Shown: positions 14,740 to 29,272 of the stretch, piece after piece
How positions within the stretch are numbered: the stretch's first letter is position 1
Layout: each line of letters begins with the position of its first letter
Assembly: GCA_023512835.1 (NCBI GenBank)
Contig: CM042086.1
Span: 14,458,309 to 14,522,308 of the forward strand
Direction: 5' to 3'
DNA length: 64,000 bases
From: Taxillus chinensis
Taxonomy: Eukaryota > Streptophyta > Magnoliopsida > Santalales > Loranthaceae
Translations under genes and position numbers: made by a program
Notes under the pieces: model-generated
The model's database searches: none
What the model saw: the letters and a program-made list of their open reading frames with translations, nothing else
What the model was told of the DNA's origin: nothing

Positions 14740-14810
14740 AGGAGAGAGAGAGAGAGAGAGGGGGGGGGGGGGGAGAGAGGAGAGAGAGAGAGAGAGAGAG
14801 GGGGGGGGAT
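14740..14810. repeat. GA and G-run low-complexity tract in MIR396a leader
   Basis: On + this is two GA tracts separated and followed by long G runs (14761-14773 and 14802-14808). On the transcribed minus strand it is a CT/C-rich block between the candidate TATA box and the hairpin, so it would lie in the 5' part of pri-miR396a. Long homopolymers here are also prone to assembly errors. Confidence 0.8.
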
Positions 14811-14835
14811 GAGTTTCAGAGGAATGGAAGAATGA

Positions 14836-14842
14836 ATTTATA
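14836..14842 (-). promoter_or_regulatory. Candidate TATA box for MIR396a
   Basis: TATAAAT on the minus strand lies about 255 bases upstream of the mature miR396a. A start site near 14805-14810 would follow from normal TATA spacing. The layout (TATA box, CT-rich leader, hairpin) matches that of the + strand MIR396b. Confidence 0.45.
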
Positions 14843-15404
14843 GGGGAAATTAGGGATTTATGAGTATCGCCGCCACCAATCCCGAGAAGAATATTAGGGG
14901 CCCTCACACTCCTTTTTAATTTTTAATTTTTAATTGATTTTTTGTTTTTCCCCCCATGCCTTTCCCTCTGTTTCACCGTTGTTGGGAATTTGCTTGTGGT
15001 CCACAATAGTTTAAATTATTTTGAAGCCGCAAAACATTTAAAAAAAAAAAAAAGAAACACACACACACAAACAAACAAACCGAAAAAAAAAGAAAAACTC
15101 ATTAATGTATCAGTTTCACAATAGACGTGACAAGTGGTAAATCCTTGCCCCCGGCTATATGGGTGGCGAAATATTTGTCATTTGACACGCGTCTGGCGTA
15201 AAATAAAATATAAATGATTTTATTTCCAAAAAGTTCTATATTTTTTTTTAAAACAAATAAAGTATATATATAATTTAATTTCTCTTGTCAAATAGATTTT
15301 TTTTTGGGATAACGTAAGTACAAGTCAGACTGCGTGCGTATAAGTGTGTCACCGTATTTTACTAATACCATGCACATCGAGAAAAAAGATAATTTGGAAA
15401 ATAC

Positions 15405-15600
15405 TTATAAAAAAAGTAAAAGTGACCAAAAAATTACTACTTGACAAAATAATTTAAAAAAACCATAAGTAATTTATTTTACTTGTCAAAAGTAGTATTT
15501 AAATTACTTATGGTTTTAAAAAATACTTATAACAAAATAATTTCGAAAATATAAACCATAAGTAATTTAAATACTACTTTTTAAAATTACTTTACCAAGA
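15405..15600. repeat. Fold-back element with perfect 29-bp inverted repeat
   Basis: The arms at 15488-15516 and 15553-15581 are perfect reverse complements over 29 bases, separated by 36 bases. A third arm at 15460-15476 is complementary to 15500-15516 over 17 bases. Two alternative hairpins are therefore possible using the same middle strand. The flanks are AT-rich. This is the structure expected of a short fold-back or MITE element. No target-site duplication was found. Confidence 0.75.
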
Positions 15601-16513
15601 AGAAAATTTTAAAATCTTAAAATAATAATACATTCTAAAACTTTACATCATGTACTCATACGGATGAAAAGACCTCGCCGGAGATTGGATGGGGAGAGGT
15701 CCGCTTGGAGGTAGTCGAAAAAGCTACTAACGTGGCTGTCAAAGTGCCCGAGAGGATTCCGAGATCCAAGCAGGGGTGGTCGGAGGAAGGACGGCTTATA
15801 GCATTGGAGGCCAATAGTGGAAAGGAGAAGAAATCTCTTAGCTACCACTGCAAAGTCTAGTTGAAAGATCATTGCTAGACCATCACTCTTATGGCAAAAT
15901 AGACAACATCTACTTTAAAAAAAAATATTCATCATACTACTTTTAATTGTCATCTGCAGTATATTTTCAGTGATATTATCTCGGTTTGATAATGTTTTTT
16001 TATTGTTCGCTTTGAGCTCGCCACATCGACCCGCACAGCTTTAAAACGCATCGTCACATTTGAAGTCTTCTTTCTTTTTATATATGTCTTGATTTTATTG
16101 TCATTGAGCGATGTGGAACAAATATCCAACACATACCAAAATTTTGTCCAAGTAAAATACTATGTAAAAGATAAAGTAAACCCTTACATTAACTAAAGAA
16201 AAAATCACTTGAAGATAAAAGAGTCACTATTATGAATTTCACTTACCACCACATAAACATGAAGGCCGGCCGGCCCTATATGTAATTTTAAAAAAGTGTG
16301 AGAATGTTGTGAGGCTAGTAAGTTGTAATTCAATTTTTTTTTCATGAGGAGTTTAACCATGTACTTATAATGATATTATGTATAAATTTTTACAGCAATG
16401 CTAAGTACAATCGGGATCAGATAATCTTTGGATAATTATGACGACGTGGCAACCTAACAATTCATCGGATGGGGGAGAGAAAAAAAAATTATAGCCATCT
16501 AATCTCTCACGGT

Positions 16514-16650
16514 TACGCAAAAATGCCATGAGCTGGTTGCACAAATATTTATTCAAATTTTTAAAATGATGGTCGATTACAAAATGCTATTTATTGATAT
16601 CCAAAACTATCGGTGTTTTCGCGAAAATGCCGCGAGCCGGTTACACAAAT
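16514..16650. repeat. Two diverged copies of a ~30-base motif
   Basis: The stretch at about 16516-16546 (AAAATGCCATGAGCTGGTT core) recurs with a few changes at about 16621-16650 (AAAATGCCGCGAGCCGGTT core), about 105 bases apart. It looks like a diverged tandem duplication inside repeat DNA. Confidence 0.55.
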
Positions 16651-17254
16651 ACATATATAATTCATATTTTTAATAAATTATGTATACACATAAAATGAAT
16701 GTATACTCCCCAACAAAATAAATTTAAATAATAATATTTTAAAATTTGTGTGTCTACACTAATTCACGTTTTTTTATTTTATAAATTGAAGTTTACATTT
16801 TATATGTGAGATAGTTATGTTACTGTAAATCTAGTATTGTTGTAGTACATATAATTAATACGTATACAAAGCCTTATGCCATTACATATACATCATTGTT
16901 ATCAACCAGCATAAAACAGTTTTTGCAAATTCCTCGACCGTTTAGAGGTTAGTGGTTGTTTAACAGAGGGAATAATGCTTATTTCTAGCGTGTATATATC
17001 GATGCCAATACGACTTACAATCAATTAATTATATGTCATGTTAATTAATCAGAAAGTACATTTATATTAAAAAGTTATTAGGTATTTGTAGTATCATCGT
17101 ATTATAAGTATTGGTAATATTTATTACTGTCAAAATAAATACATTCTTTATGTATTTATTTTCGGTTTAAGTTATGATGTACATTCGGGTTAATGATTTA
17201 TCGTGAAGATTGTAAAACAGAAGTAAAGTAATCATATAGTCAAGTCCACTTTAG

Positions 17255-17415
17255 AGTAAGTTTTTTAAGTGTCTTCTATTTAAACCGTTAATTTTTCAAG
17301 AATGATAATATATTTAAATATATATCATATTTGTCATTGATTAAAAGATACAATTAATTTCATACATTTATATTGAAAAATTAACGGCTTAGATGTGAGA
17401 CATCTTAACATAATA
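17255..17415. repeat. MITE-like fold-back element
   Basis: The arm TAAACCGTTAATTTTTCAA (17281-17299) is the reverse complement of 17373-17391 with one mismatch. The outer flanks (TTAAGTGTCTTC on the left, GAGACATCTTAA on the right) also pair partly. The enclosed part is AT-rich and non-coding. The structure is consistent with a short non-autonomous DNA element. Exact ends and target-site duplication are not resolved. Confidence 0.6.
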
Positions 17416-19104
17416 ATGTTATAAACTTGTTATAAGATAAACTTTTAGCGTTGGTGTTCCATAGACCACGAGTGACAGCAGGCACAGCCATTTCGGTGGA
17501 GAATGGATGCGATTTTGACATTCAAACTATGTGTTAGTGTAAGAATGTGTTATTTTGATATCATATGCATATACCACGAGTGAATGTATTGTCCCGTGTC
17601 CGCGCTCACATTATTATTTTAAAATTGTTTATTTTATTAAATGTGTTATATATATAATCTCAGTGTGTGTTTGTATAAATATATGTATTTGTTTAAGTAT
17701 TATAATAAAGTTTTTATTTATGAAACGTTAAGTTTAACATATATTTCATAATACATATGTGTATGAAAAAAAGTATAACATACAATGTCAGACCACGTGT
17801 GATACGTTAACGTAAAGGAAGTTAAAAATCCATTCAAACGGAATTGAATTATATAAACCGAAAATATGTGCTTTTTAATATTAATTTAATTCATTTGATT
17901 TGAAATTTTAGAAGAATATATGATATATTACGAATGGTATACAATTTAACTAATTCGTCGATCAAATATAAACACAGTAATACACCTCATGAATTTACAT
18001 ATTTTTTCATAAAATTATATCAGAAAATTAAAGTAATTCATCTATATATAATACTATGTATTGTTAATATCATATCCTCGCCCCCCTGGGTTAGTGAATT
18101 GATTACTGTAACTACTGATTATCGATGAGAGGAGGGGCAAGAAAATTGAGATGTACTTTAAAGTAATTTTAAGTTTTTATCTTATATTCCTTTTTTAAAT
18201 TTCATGTGTGGGCAAAAAAATTCTTTTCATTTCATTGATTTGCATACTAAATAAAAGATTATAATCTTTTAATCTCATTCTCATTCCATTTTTAATTTTA
18301 TTTCTCGATTTTGATTATCGTACATTAAATATAGCACTGGTCAATGCCTATATAAAGTTATTAATCTATTATTTACTATTTTGTGGATTGGTTATTACTT
18401 TAATCTATTTTGGGGATTTGTTATAAAATTAATAGTTTTAAATTTTTATTATTGATTTTTATTATTTATTTTTTAAAACTCTAAGTATTCGGCTAAATTT
18501 ATAAATACTATATAAATCTATCAAACCAAACTATCCTCAGTGATACGTGATGGCCTGAGTATTTTATTTTATGGTTTCTCAGGATAAGTAAAATGTGTGC
18601 GATTATATGATGAAAATGTATTTTAAAAACATTACATGCAGTCATGCACATTATAACGCTCGTGCGTGGCTACGAATGATGCAGGGGACGGATCCAACGG
18701 TGTGGTAAATACACGTTAATGATTCATTAATTAAATAATTTCCTCGACAAATTGTTTCGATTTCTCAATTAATTACTCATGTGAACAAACTTTGTTCGAC
18801 AAAATTGCCTCAATGTCAACAATTTTGAAAATCTTCCTCTTTTTGTGGGTAGGATCTCTTGAAAAATGGGATTTTGTGCAAATCAAATTCGTCGAGGGCT
18901 ATTCTAGTGGCGCATAGGACGTAGGGGTCTGAATTTCAATGGGTCGGGGGTGCCATGTAATAAATAATTCTTTTAACAAAAGCTTGGATTTTCATCACCA
19001 GTATTTCCCTCTATTTTTCCCATTTTAAATATGAGTTTAAATGCAAATAATTTCATAAGCTCAGTCCCTCCTGCCCCCTCACAGTTGGAGAGGAGGGTCA
19101 AAAG

Positions 19105-19475
19105 TTTTTTTGTTTAGTTTGATAATAATGTGATTTTAATATAAGTTTTTTTAGTGGTGTTGGGAAAAAAATTAATGTAAAAATAATTAAATGAGTGTTT
19201 AATAAAATATATTTTTAAAAATAATATATAATTTAAAAACAAATAATAGGTGTTTAATAAATTAAAAATAAAAGCTTTGTATAGAATTAAAAAGTTATAA
19301 AAGTAACGGTAAATAATTGAGAAGGTTAGTATTAGTACTTTTTAAAATTGCTTCCTAAAAAAGTATATTCTAAAAGTAACCTTTAAATTACTTCTACTTT
19401 TGAGTAGAAAAAAAACAAAAATTTATTTTATAAGTAGTTTTTAAAGATTATCAAACACCTTTTACTGTTTTTGCT
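19105..19475. repeat. Possible MITE, weak inverted ends
   Basis: GTTTGATAATAATG near the left edge is partly complementary to GATTATCAAACACC near the right edge. The interior is AT-rich with repeated AAGTA/TACTT motifs, in the style of the element at 15405-15600. The match is imperfect, so this is only a tentative call. Confidence 0.3.
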
Positions 19476-22400
19476 TGTTTTATAAACACAAGCAGACTCA
19501 CAAATGCAACACTAAACTGACAATTTGCCTACTTTCATAGTTAAATTATCTGAAACTTCCAATGGACAAATTTAAATTTATATAATTTTGACATTTTTAC
19601 AATCAAATGGAATCTCAAAGATCATTAGAAGATTCAAATTGATAAAATCCTCCACCTGATATTTAATTTTAAATAGGAAAACTTATACCTCATTTGTTTT
19701 TGTTTTTGCTTTTTTTATTGATTTTGCGTATACTAGCTATAAGGTCGGTTGGCATTCTTCCTTTGTTAGTGATTTGGTAAAGTTTTTATTGCTAGAACTT
19801 TTTTCATAATGAGTTTCTTTTTGGACTTTGATCTTTCCTTGATTTTTGTTTGACTCCTTGAATGTAGTTATTGTATAACACTTTCCCTCTCATATGAATG
19901 CGACAGTGGAGATGAATGAAGAACAAAATTTTAGGTGTCAAAAATTATCATGGTATTAAAGCAATCCAAAATTTTAAACAATAATTGTCATGGCCAGAGG
20001 AAATGGTGGTGGCAAAAACAAGAGTGTTTTTGACTCATGTGTGAGTCTCTAAGTTGTTTTTAAAAATTGCTTATAATTATTTATTATTTTCAAATATAAA
20101 TTCAAGAAAAAATCTAACAAATTAGTCTTTGACAAATTATTTTTAATTATTAGTCTAACTATGGGTGCTTGATTATTTCTGACTTTGTATTGGGTTACCA
20201 ATCACGTACCAAGTTGCATAAAAATATTAGCACCTAAATAACTAAATGCTTAGATAAGATTTTTGGACCCATAATGATGATAAATTGGACTAAAAAATTA
20301 TATGTTAGCTAGAGACTTTGTGACAAGTCTAAACTCTGAATCATTAGGCAGTCAAATTTAGCTAGCAAGTAACTTTAAATTTAAATTTTAATAAAATTTA
20401 CAGTAAATGTATAAATTTTAAGTATAATTTATAGGTAATAATATTTAATGTATAAAATTTTATTAAAATATTTAGTGATTACAATACTAAATAAAAAAAC
20501 TATTTTCTAAAACAAATTGTTTTTAAATATTTTTTCAAAAAATGATAAAATAGAGAAACAAATATACAAACAACTTTTAAAAAGTTCACATATTTTTAAG
20601 GAAATAAAACAAAGTCAGAAGCTAAACAAAGTTTAGGAGGCAGCAGGGTCACATGAAGGCGCATGTGAGAGGTGAGCCCACCATGGGAACGTGCGCGGGA
20701 CAGTACGCTCCGCTGCTTGCGGAATGGGGTCGGTTTGTCGGGGGGGATGGCGGTTCAGCGGCCCCTTCTATTTGTAGTTTGTACCATGCGTCGTCGTCTT
20801 CTTCTCCCAAAGCCAAAACCCACCATTATGGATTAATTAATTGCTGTAATTTTGTAGGCACATTTTGGGAGAAGAATTAATCACTATAAATATATATAAC
20901 GTCTCATCTTCTATAAAAGGGGAGATATATAACGGAGGGTTGGTGCTTGAGTTAGCTGGCAAACACTAATCGGGCCACCCCCTCTCGCCCTAACCACGAC
21001 GTCCACATTATTGCTACCTATATATATATTATCTTATCTCGTTGATTTGATTACACGACAAAACAAATGGTAAAGCTTTTTTTAATTTTTAATAAAAATA
21101 TAAATTTTTATTAGATTTGTTTTTTTTTTTCCTTTTCCGGCGAAAAGATGCAGAATTTCAATATATAATGTAATGATAGCGCAGATGATCTGGCTATACT
21201 CTAATAATTGATGTCAGAATATTTTAGGGGTGACCGAATTATATTAAAATTTCTAATAAGTTTTAAATGCAAAATATCAAATCAGGCGAACCAGTTAAAA
21301 TTTCTATCCATTGGCAAAATATGAAATTTGGTGGGAAAAAAAAAACATAGGTGAAAAAATTATGGAACTAGAAAAGATTAAAAAAATGTGAAAATAGTTT
21401 TTATTATTTTAATACTTTTAAGATTTTTAACATATGATATAAAGGAAATATTAATACAAACTCAATCTGGGTACTCAATTAACATTATGCGCTATTTAAT
21501 ATTCGTGTTCATTTAAGTTCATGCACCTAATTAAGTTACTACATCTGTAAAACTGCTTTCAAAAATCAATCAACCAAACACAAAATAATGAGTCTACCCC
21601 GTAGCTAGTAAAGCCAATATTCATATGTACATACAACCTCCTATTTTATGTGCAGATCCACTTTTATTTTTTTAACTAGCAACAAATCCTAGTCTTTCGT
21701 TTGGAAGACATACTGAAACTCTTAGTTTCAATTATTATGATACATAACCCCATACAGGGAGTTATATATTCCAAAAATATCTACATAACCCTATATATAC
21801 ATATATATATATATATGCAAAAATAAATAGAAATACTACAAATTTAACTAAATATTATTAACTCTTTATTTTTGAAAATATTATATATTTTCATACTAAA
21901 ATTATTTTTTAATTTTTTCCCATGCCATATTTTCTTAATATATAAAATAATAATTAAATATTTAAAATAATATTTTAATTAATAAATAAATAAAATAGAT
22001 AGAGATAAAAGTAGCTAAAAAAATTATAATTTTAGTCATTAATTTTATATCTCTACCGTTCCTCCCAAATTTCAACATATGCTGTTTTAAGGATAACAAC
22101 AATCATTTTGTTAAGGATAAACAAAAGCCATTCAACTTACATATCTCTACAGTTCCTCTCAAATTAATTCCAATACATATCTTGACGTCAGATATATCAT
22201 GTAAATAAAATATACATAAGAATTGTCCCAAATCAACCAAATATAACTTAAGATAAGTTTAAGAGTAAACTCTTTAACAATTAATTAATTTTAAATTTTT
22301 TGCTTGATAGATTTCAAAGAGTAATATTCTAAAATCAATTGACTATAACATAGACAACATTTGTATCTATATTACGATATTACATAATTAGTAATTTCTA

Positions 22401-23805
22401 AAATGTGAGATATTATATAATATATAGGATTAATCTTAGATGACATTTTGAATGGCAAGCTTACAGGGAAAAAAAAAACTGTCAGTTTTACAGTTTTCCA
22501 TGATCAAACCTGGCCGCCTCCGTGAAGGCAAGGCAAGGTCAGGTAAAAGGATATATAGCGCGTTCATGGAGACAAATGCATGGAAAACTTCAAGTAGTCC
22601 GTTTGTCATTATATACCAGTCGCGCCATATATCGATGAACAGACATGGTCGACACGCAGGGTTGTAGAGCTCTGCCCTCGATCCGCTAGCTGCTGTGTTT
22701 TTCTTTTTTCTTTTTAATTTTCACCATCCCACTGTCCGATTGTCGTTGGTTCCTTAATTTCGGTTCCTCCGATTCATGGCCGGCCCTGTACGCGCAGACG
22801 CGTTCCACTACATGCGGCGGCTATTTATTTGCGGGTCTATCGGTGGTTAATGGCCATCGTCGTCGTCCGCCACCCAAGCCTGCAGAGTCAAACCACTTTT
22901 AGATCTCTTGCTTCACTTCTGTGGCGGTGTGACCGTCACTCTACTGGTTGTTAGAAAACAAAAAAAAAAACAAGGTGACGCGGTCTTTGTTTTTCCTAGG
23001 ATATAATTATGGTTTGGTTTTGTCCGCTCCGCCATATAATTTAATGTTTTTCTTAAATCTAATTGTTGGTAGGCACAAATGTGTAAGGACGGTGTTGTTT
23101 TCCATAGGATATTGTGGGTTGATTTTGCCCACCCATATAATTCATTAGGGCCTTGTTTTCCATATAGAATATTATATTATGGTTTGTTCTGTTCACCCCC
23201 ATTGATGTTATGTATTGTATGAGGCTAATTTGTCGGTACGGAATCATTCCCCGAGGGATTGTATCGCCGCTGTCTCCTCCCCTGCGATGTCTATGACCAT
23301 GGGTCAAAGTACTAATTATATCTACGCCGAGGCATTGTGAAATTTTAATTTTATTATAAATTTTTTTTCGCTTTTTTTCACAGCTGCCTATTGTTCATAA
23401 ACAGTTATTATACGTTTCATTTAAAAAAAGCATCCAAGATTTTAAATGAGTGGTGCGGTTGTATCTAACTATGTTGTTTTGCCTAAAAATCTAAAATATT
23501 CTTCATATTATATCAACAAAATTCAAAACGTGAATAACTATATAAAAATATGTAATATATAACAATATTTGTTCTTAAAAAATCTTCCTCACATTGCTAA
23601 AATAAATATTCTTAATATATTATAATGCATTTCTCGCCCTTGCAGAGGAAATAAACTGTTGATTAAAATAAAAGTTGACTAACATTGCTCCAATGCATAC
23701 TCGTTCGTTTAAATTTTTGTTCTTACACTTCAGAACTAATCGCCAGAAAGAATGAACTTTCAAATGGGGTCGGTTCAAATTAGAGTTTTTTTAAATGTAG
23801 TCCCG

Positions 23806-23807
<2 letters not shown>

Positions 23808-23863
<56 letters not shown>
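23808..23863. repeat. (TA)n microsatellite, about 55 bases
   Basis: Uninterrupted alternating TA in intergenic DNA. No gene lies nearby. Confidence 0.95.
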
Positions 23864-23867
<4 letters not shown>

Positions 23868-26800
23868 ATTATTTTAAGTGGTTATTTAAATTAAACCGCG
23901 CGTCCCTTGAAAACATTATCCTAAATCAATGAATGAAAGAAAAGGTATACGTAATTATTACTATTATTATTGTAATTATTATTTAAATGAAGTGGCAGGC
24001 CGCGGATTTTATTTTATTTTTTAAGCCACCCAAAAAAAATAACTTTTTTAGTTTTAATTTAGGCACTATTTGGCCAATCAATTTTTACTATGATTTAGCC
24101 AAAATAACGTAAGCTAAAAGCATTTTCGATCATTTTAGCTAACTAAAATGAAATAAAGTCATATTTAACTTGCTACGGTTGGACTTTATCTAATGTCACT
24201 GCAATGGTGAGTCATGAATTTTTTTTGCTTAAAAATTAATTTTCCCAATATATCCCTACTAGTCAAATTTCAAATCCCTAAGCGTTGGCCGTGGGACGGG
24301 AAACACAAAGGTGGGGGGACAGGAGCGCGTGATGGGGCAGGAGAGGAGGAGGGGGCGGCAACGGCTTCTGTAGGAGGGGGGGATGGCGGCCCCGCGATGC
24401 ATGGGGGGCATGGTGGGGAGACATGGTGGGCAATCTCGTTTGGCGGCTCCTTTCTGTGTCAGAGAGGAGAGGAGAGAGTGGTAGCGTGCGATGGAGAGGA
24501 GAGGAAGAGAGGGTGAAGTATAATTTTTCATTATGTGCTGACATGGCAGGATCAGCTAAAGCAAAAACAAAAGCCATATTTCGCTTTTGGTTTTGCTTTT
24601 GCTAAAGGTTTACCTAAACTATTGGGAGAAACATTTTAGTCATATTTTGCTATAACTTTTGCTATAACTAATGGGTTGGAGATGCTCTAATGTATCAGAT
24701 AGTCAAAGTAGCCAAAATAAACGAGAGATGGTGTATGATTTGGATGCGAAATCGACCCAATGGTGCGGAGGATGTGCCAGCATCTGCACAAGTATCCTGC
24801 AGGCGCGGAGATACCTAGCATTAGGCACCGTAGGCTTAGGTTCATGTCCATGTCTAGCATGTAAATGAAGAATTGAATTGATCCTAGCCGAATTGAACGT
24901 ATATATTAATCGAGTCGAGCTTTTACAGTATCGAGTTCAAACTTGAATTGAGCTTAATCAAACGAATATCAAGTAAGCTGTCGAGTTCACTTATTTAAAG
25001 ATATATACTAAATAAATTTATAAACAATCCGAACCAATTGATACAACGATCGAGCCGAACTAAAACAATAATAGATCAAACTTGTACAGTATCTAGCTCA
25101 CTGAAGTGGAGTTTAATCAAACATATATTAAACAAGCTATTGAATGTATTAGTTCATTTAAATTCTATCATTGAAACAACCAACAAAAAACAAACAAACA
25201 TGGGCCTGGGCTTGCCCATAATCAATCAGGGCGTGGGTTCACACATGAGCGACACATATTTTAAATTGATTTTGGGCCTACATAGAAGTATAACAGAAGC
25301 TATATGAGTCCATCTTGCTTTCTGTCTTTTTCACTATCTTAATTAAAATTTATTTTACTTCATTATTTTTATATTACCAAATTTAATTATGTTTTATACT
25401 TTAAATAATTATAGAATATTTTATTATTTTTAAAAATATATCCGTTACAATAATAATTACCAAGATTTTAGTCCGGACAAAATCTATGTTACCTAATTTT
25501 AGCCTGTCTCATCTTTGCACATTAAAATAATAAAATATGTGTTGAGGGACAAAGGAAGTTATTTACTACAAGAAATTACTTTAAAAAAAGTTAAACAGCT
25601 ACTATATCTATTTGATTTCCTATATTATTATAGAAAGCCACTTAGAGGAAGGGTCAAAAATGCTCATATAAGTTGAACTCGCTGTCCCACCCATAAATGT
25701 AGTGGTAATTACTGTTTATAGTCCCCGAGCTGCGCTTTTGTTATCCCGGTGTTCATTACTGTTAGAAAGCAGATGGAAAACTGAACGGATGTCATACTGT
25801 CATTTAAGAAATAATAATTTATTGTATTTTTGTCGAGGTAGAGATGGATTTTTTTTTTTTTTGCTAATACGATCTCCAAAATCCCATTTGAGTCGTGGTG
25901 AGCTTCACCAGACCAGCCATGCACCTGCACCGCACACTCAACACCGACAGTCATCCTCATCTTAGCCCGTGTATGGCCCAGTCACTTATTGAGATTATTA
26001 AAAATAAAAACATGGTCTTCTTTGAAAAGCTTTTTTAGAGAAACCTGGTCCCTAATCATATATATATATATATAATATATATCAGCAAAACCCATTATAA
26101 GATTCTTTCCCAATTGGTTTTGTGATAGAAATGTAGTTAGCGTTTGTCACGTCCACGGGAATAAGCAAAGAAAAAAAAAAGTAATGGAAACATAACCAGC
26201 AACCTCGACGAAAAGACTGGTATTCCACTGGAGCTACCCAGCTTGCTTGAGGAAAGTCACTAGCTATCAGCATCGCTAATGACATGTAACAATATATATT
26301 CAATCACACAATAATAATAATAAAGAAAGGCATAAGGTATCACACCCATAAATGAATTTCAAGAGCAAATGCATGGCAAGTAATGATTCCATGCCACACA
26401 CACGACAGCATAACATGTATATGCACAGGTTGTGGAACATAAAGGTAGAGATGATACCTCTGCATCGGTGTCGTAGAGCGTTACAGGATAAATGACATGA
26501 CAGATATGGTCTTGCCATCAGCAAAATAGATTATATTTTGAACCTATACCTGGACTATTCTATGACAGGCTGGCAAATGTACACCCATTCGTTAATTTTT
26601 TCTAAAAAAAAAAGCACTACGTATTTGAAATTCAATTATTGTAGTGGGACAAAACTAAAGAACGGTATGTCAGATTGCATACCCAGAGCAAGAGCATGTA
26701 TGTTTCTAATTCGATTAACTAGATGCCTGAAAGTAAAAAGACACTGGCGAGGAATGAATGGTGAGTGAAACAGAGTTAATACATGTCTATTATAATAATG

Positions 26801-29272
26801 GTGAACAATACATCCAAAGGCTGTTTACTTTTGAGCAGAGTAGAGCTAATAAAATCACAAAAGGCCATAAAAACAGGGACGAGGACGACGACCGTGGAAA
26901 TGGGATGGTGGATTTGCATCGGGTGTCAGGGGAGCGCCGATGGTGTTGGATAGAGCAGGAGTTTGATGTGTATGTGGCCGGAGTCGTCGCGCGACTCATC
27001 ATGTCGGAGGTGGTGTGTTGCAGCAGCGGTCTATGTGGATGGCAGGCTGTTTCTCTTGAAGAATAAAAGCAAATTCTGTGACCAAATGAGAAGAATAAAA
27101 GTGTTGTGATCTTGAGGAATTCTGACTAAAAGTTCAGTGATCGACAACATTAATTACTCCGTAAATGTGACGACAAAATCTTAACAATTTACAGCCCATA
27201 ATAACTTTATATGATGGTGTGCCTAACTTAAAAAAAACATTTTAATTTTATGTTCTTTCATCTTTTTATTTTTATTATTTTATTTTTTATTTCTTTAGGA
27301 TTTGCTTATTCCCGAAACACGTTAGGATTATTATTTTAAAATATGTTTAATGTATTATTCAATTTTTATTAATTTATTTGAACTGATAATTCCTGTAAAT
27401 GTTGATCATTGCAATCGATCTCTTATCGTATAACTATTTGAATTTATTCATCAATCTAACTATTATTATGTCTTAATAATAAAATTTACATTCAACATTA
27501 ATTACGTGCTACAGTATTATCATCCATATGAATCTGTTAAGTGTTATTTGCTTATTAGTTCCCAGCTTACACAATTCTCATCTTCACTTAATTCAGTATA
27601 CTAGGTATCAATATAAATCCAAATAATATGCCATACGCCAAAAAAAGGCTCTGGATGTGATAAACTCCAATAGCCACCACAATAGCTCCCATCTCACACA
27701 TGATTCACCATTTCCCATCAAATAATATTCTAAACCTCATTTGTATAATTATTCCTCGAGTACTTACTAATTAAACCAGGCCCAAACAGATTATGAGAAG
27801 ACTATTTTCAATGTTCATCCATCTCCATACATTATTAACTTAGTTACAATTATTTATTATTCACATTATCATCTTTTAATAACACAATCACATTTCAAAT
27901 TTTCAAAGCAACCTATTTAGCTAACAGTCCAACTCCTTAGCCAACATACCCAGATCGAGTGTATTCGCTCCCCTATGAACTTATGTGCCTACCTTCACTG
28001 CTGGGTTGATTTATTCCAAAAATAGGTGTGCTTAGTGCTTAACCCAAAACGGCTCCTCAAACTCCTTACTCTGGCACTAAAAACTTTAGGATGTGCCCTC
28101 TATATGAGAAGGTGCGATTGTTGCAAACAGGTTGGTTGCGGCCTCCTTGTTGACGAGAAGAGAAGGTCGTCGTCCACGAGAAGAACCACCCCTTTCCTTA
28201 AACTTTGACTTTGAATACATTTATGGTGTAAATATAGTACTTAAGGATAAGCTAACATAATAAGGTATGAAAGATGTAGCAGTACACACCATTACCTTGC
28301 TTTAGCCTCAGAGAGTGACGAACCCAACACTTGTCAACTATCTCTCCCTGCTTCTCTTGCTGTCAGAGTAGAACCGTAGGCCACAAAATCAGGAACAAAG
28401 AGATGGAGGTAGATTAGAGAACAGATTTGTAGTGGCTTGCCTAGATAGCTATACTTGAACTAACTATTTGTCAATTTTGCCATCATGAACTGCCATTGTG
28501 TTTTAATACTTCCACCTTAAATTTTGATACCTCTAAAGTTAAGTAATAGAGGAAGCTAATTTATTATTCAATTTTCCAAATGTTGAAAGCTTGATGTTGT
28601 ATTTATTACTCTCACATGGTGCGGTAATCAATAAAGTTTTTTATTTTAATTAAGCTCGCACTTTGGATTGAATTGGGAAGTTAGGAAACTCGACTCAGTT
28701 CATCAACCATACTCTTTCAAAACAAGTCTTTCTCGCGTGCAAACTACAAATAACAATGAAAATGGTGGCATTCAATTAAGGTAGGCTCACTCCTAATTAC
28801 TATGCCCCTGATGGGCATTGTATGTACAGATTATAGGGTTGGGAACAATCGTGATATTGCCCCTGATGGAGACTCTTTCGGACATGCATGGAAGTATGGA
28901 CTCTGCAAATAAATCGGCCACTAGGTATATCATGGAGTATGGAGTATCTGCTTTAATTTGGATGTAGGGTTCAGCAAGTGGGGGTAGAAGTCTTAACAAA
29001 TACTCTAATTTATACCATTCCGTTTAATGGCTTCGTTTTCAAATAATTATGCAAAAGATTCACGCAAACTCCTTTTTGCAGTGTGACACACAAGCAGCAA
29101 TTGTTGCTTCTTCAACAATCTTGGGGATGTTGGTCTTCACACTTCTTTGACGTTATTATTCTTATCTAATGCAGACATTCTTCAGCAATTGACGCAAGTT
29201 TTTCGTGCATTTTTAATCTAGAGAGCTCATCTACAGCTTTAATTAGCTTTCTGCCTTTTGTTTTTACTTCAG

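Larger units (their letters stand above)
14900..29270. other. Long AT-rich intergenic region with repeats, no gene recognised
   Basis: No supportable coding gene was found in 14.4 kb. It contains fold-back and MITE-like elements (listed separately), (TA)n microsatellites, and GC-rich islands at about 20640-20770, 22680-22930 and 24280-24500 with no recognisable protein. The island near 20640-21000 is followed by two TATA-like strings (20886-20894 and 20914-20919), so a non-coding transcription unit is possible. I cannot support it further. Much of the remainder is likely decayed transposon sequence. Confidence 0.45.

Noticed and set aside
24278..24577. GC-rich overlapping frames on both strands
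   Set aside because: The stretch is Gly/Arg or Pro/Ser low complexity in every frame, with no family resemblance and no splice pattern.
26758..27066. 102-residue frame on +
   Set aside because: No recognisable motif, no codon-use or splice support. It probably is chance in a slightly GC-richer patch.
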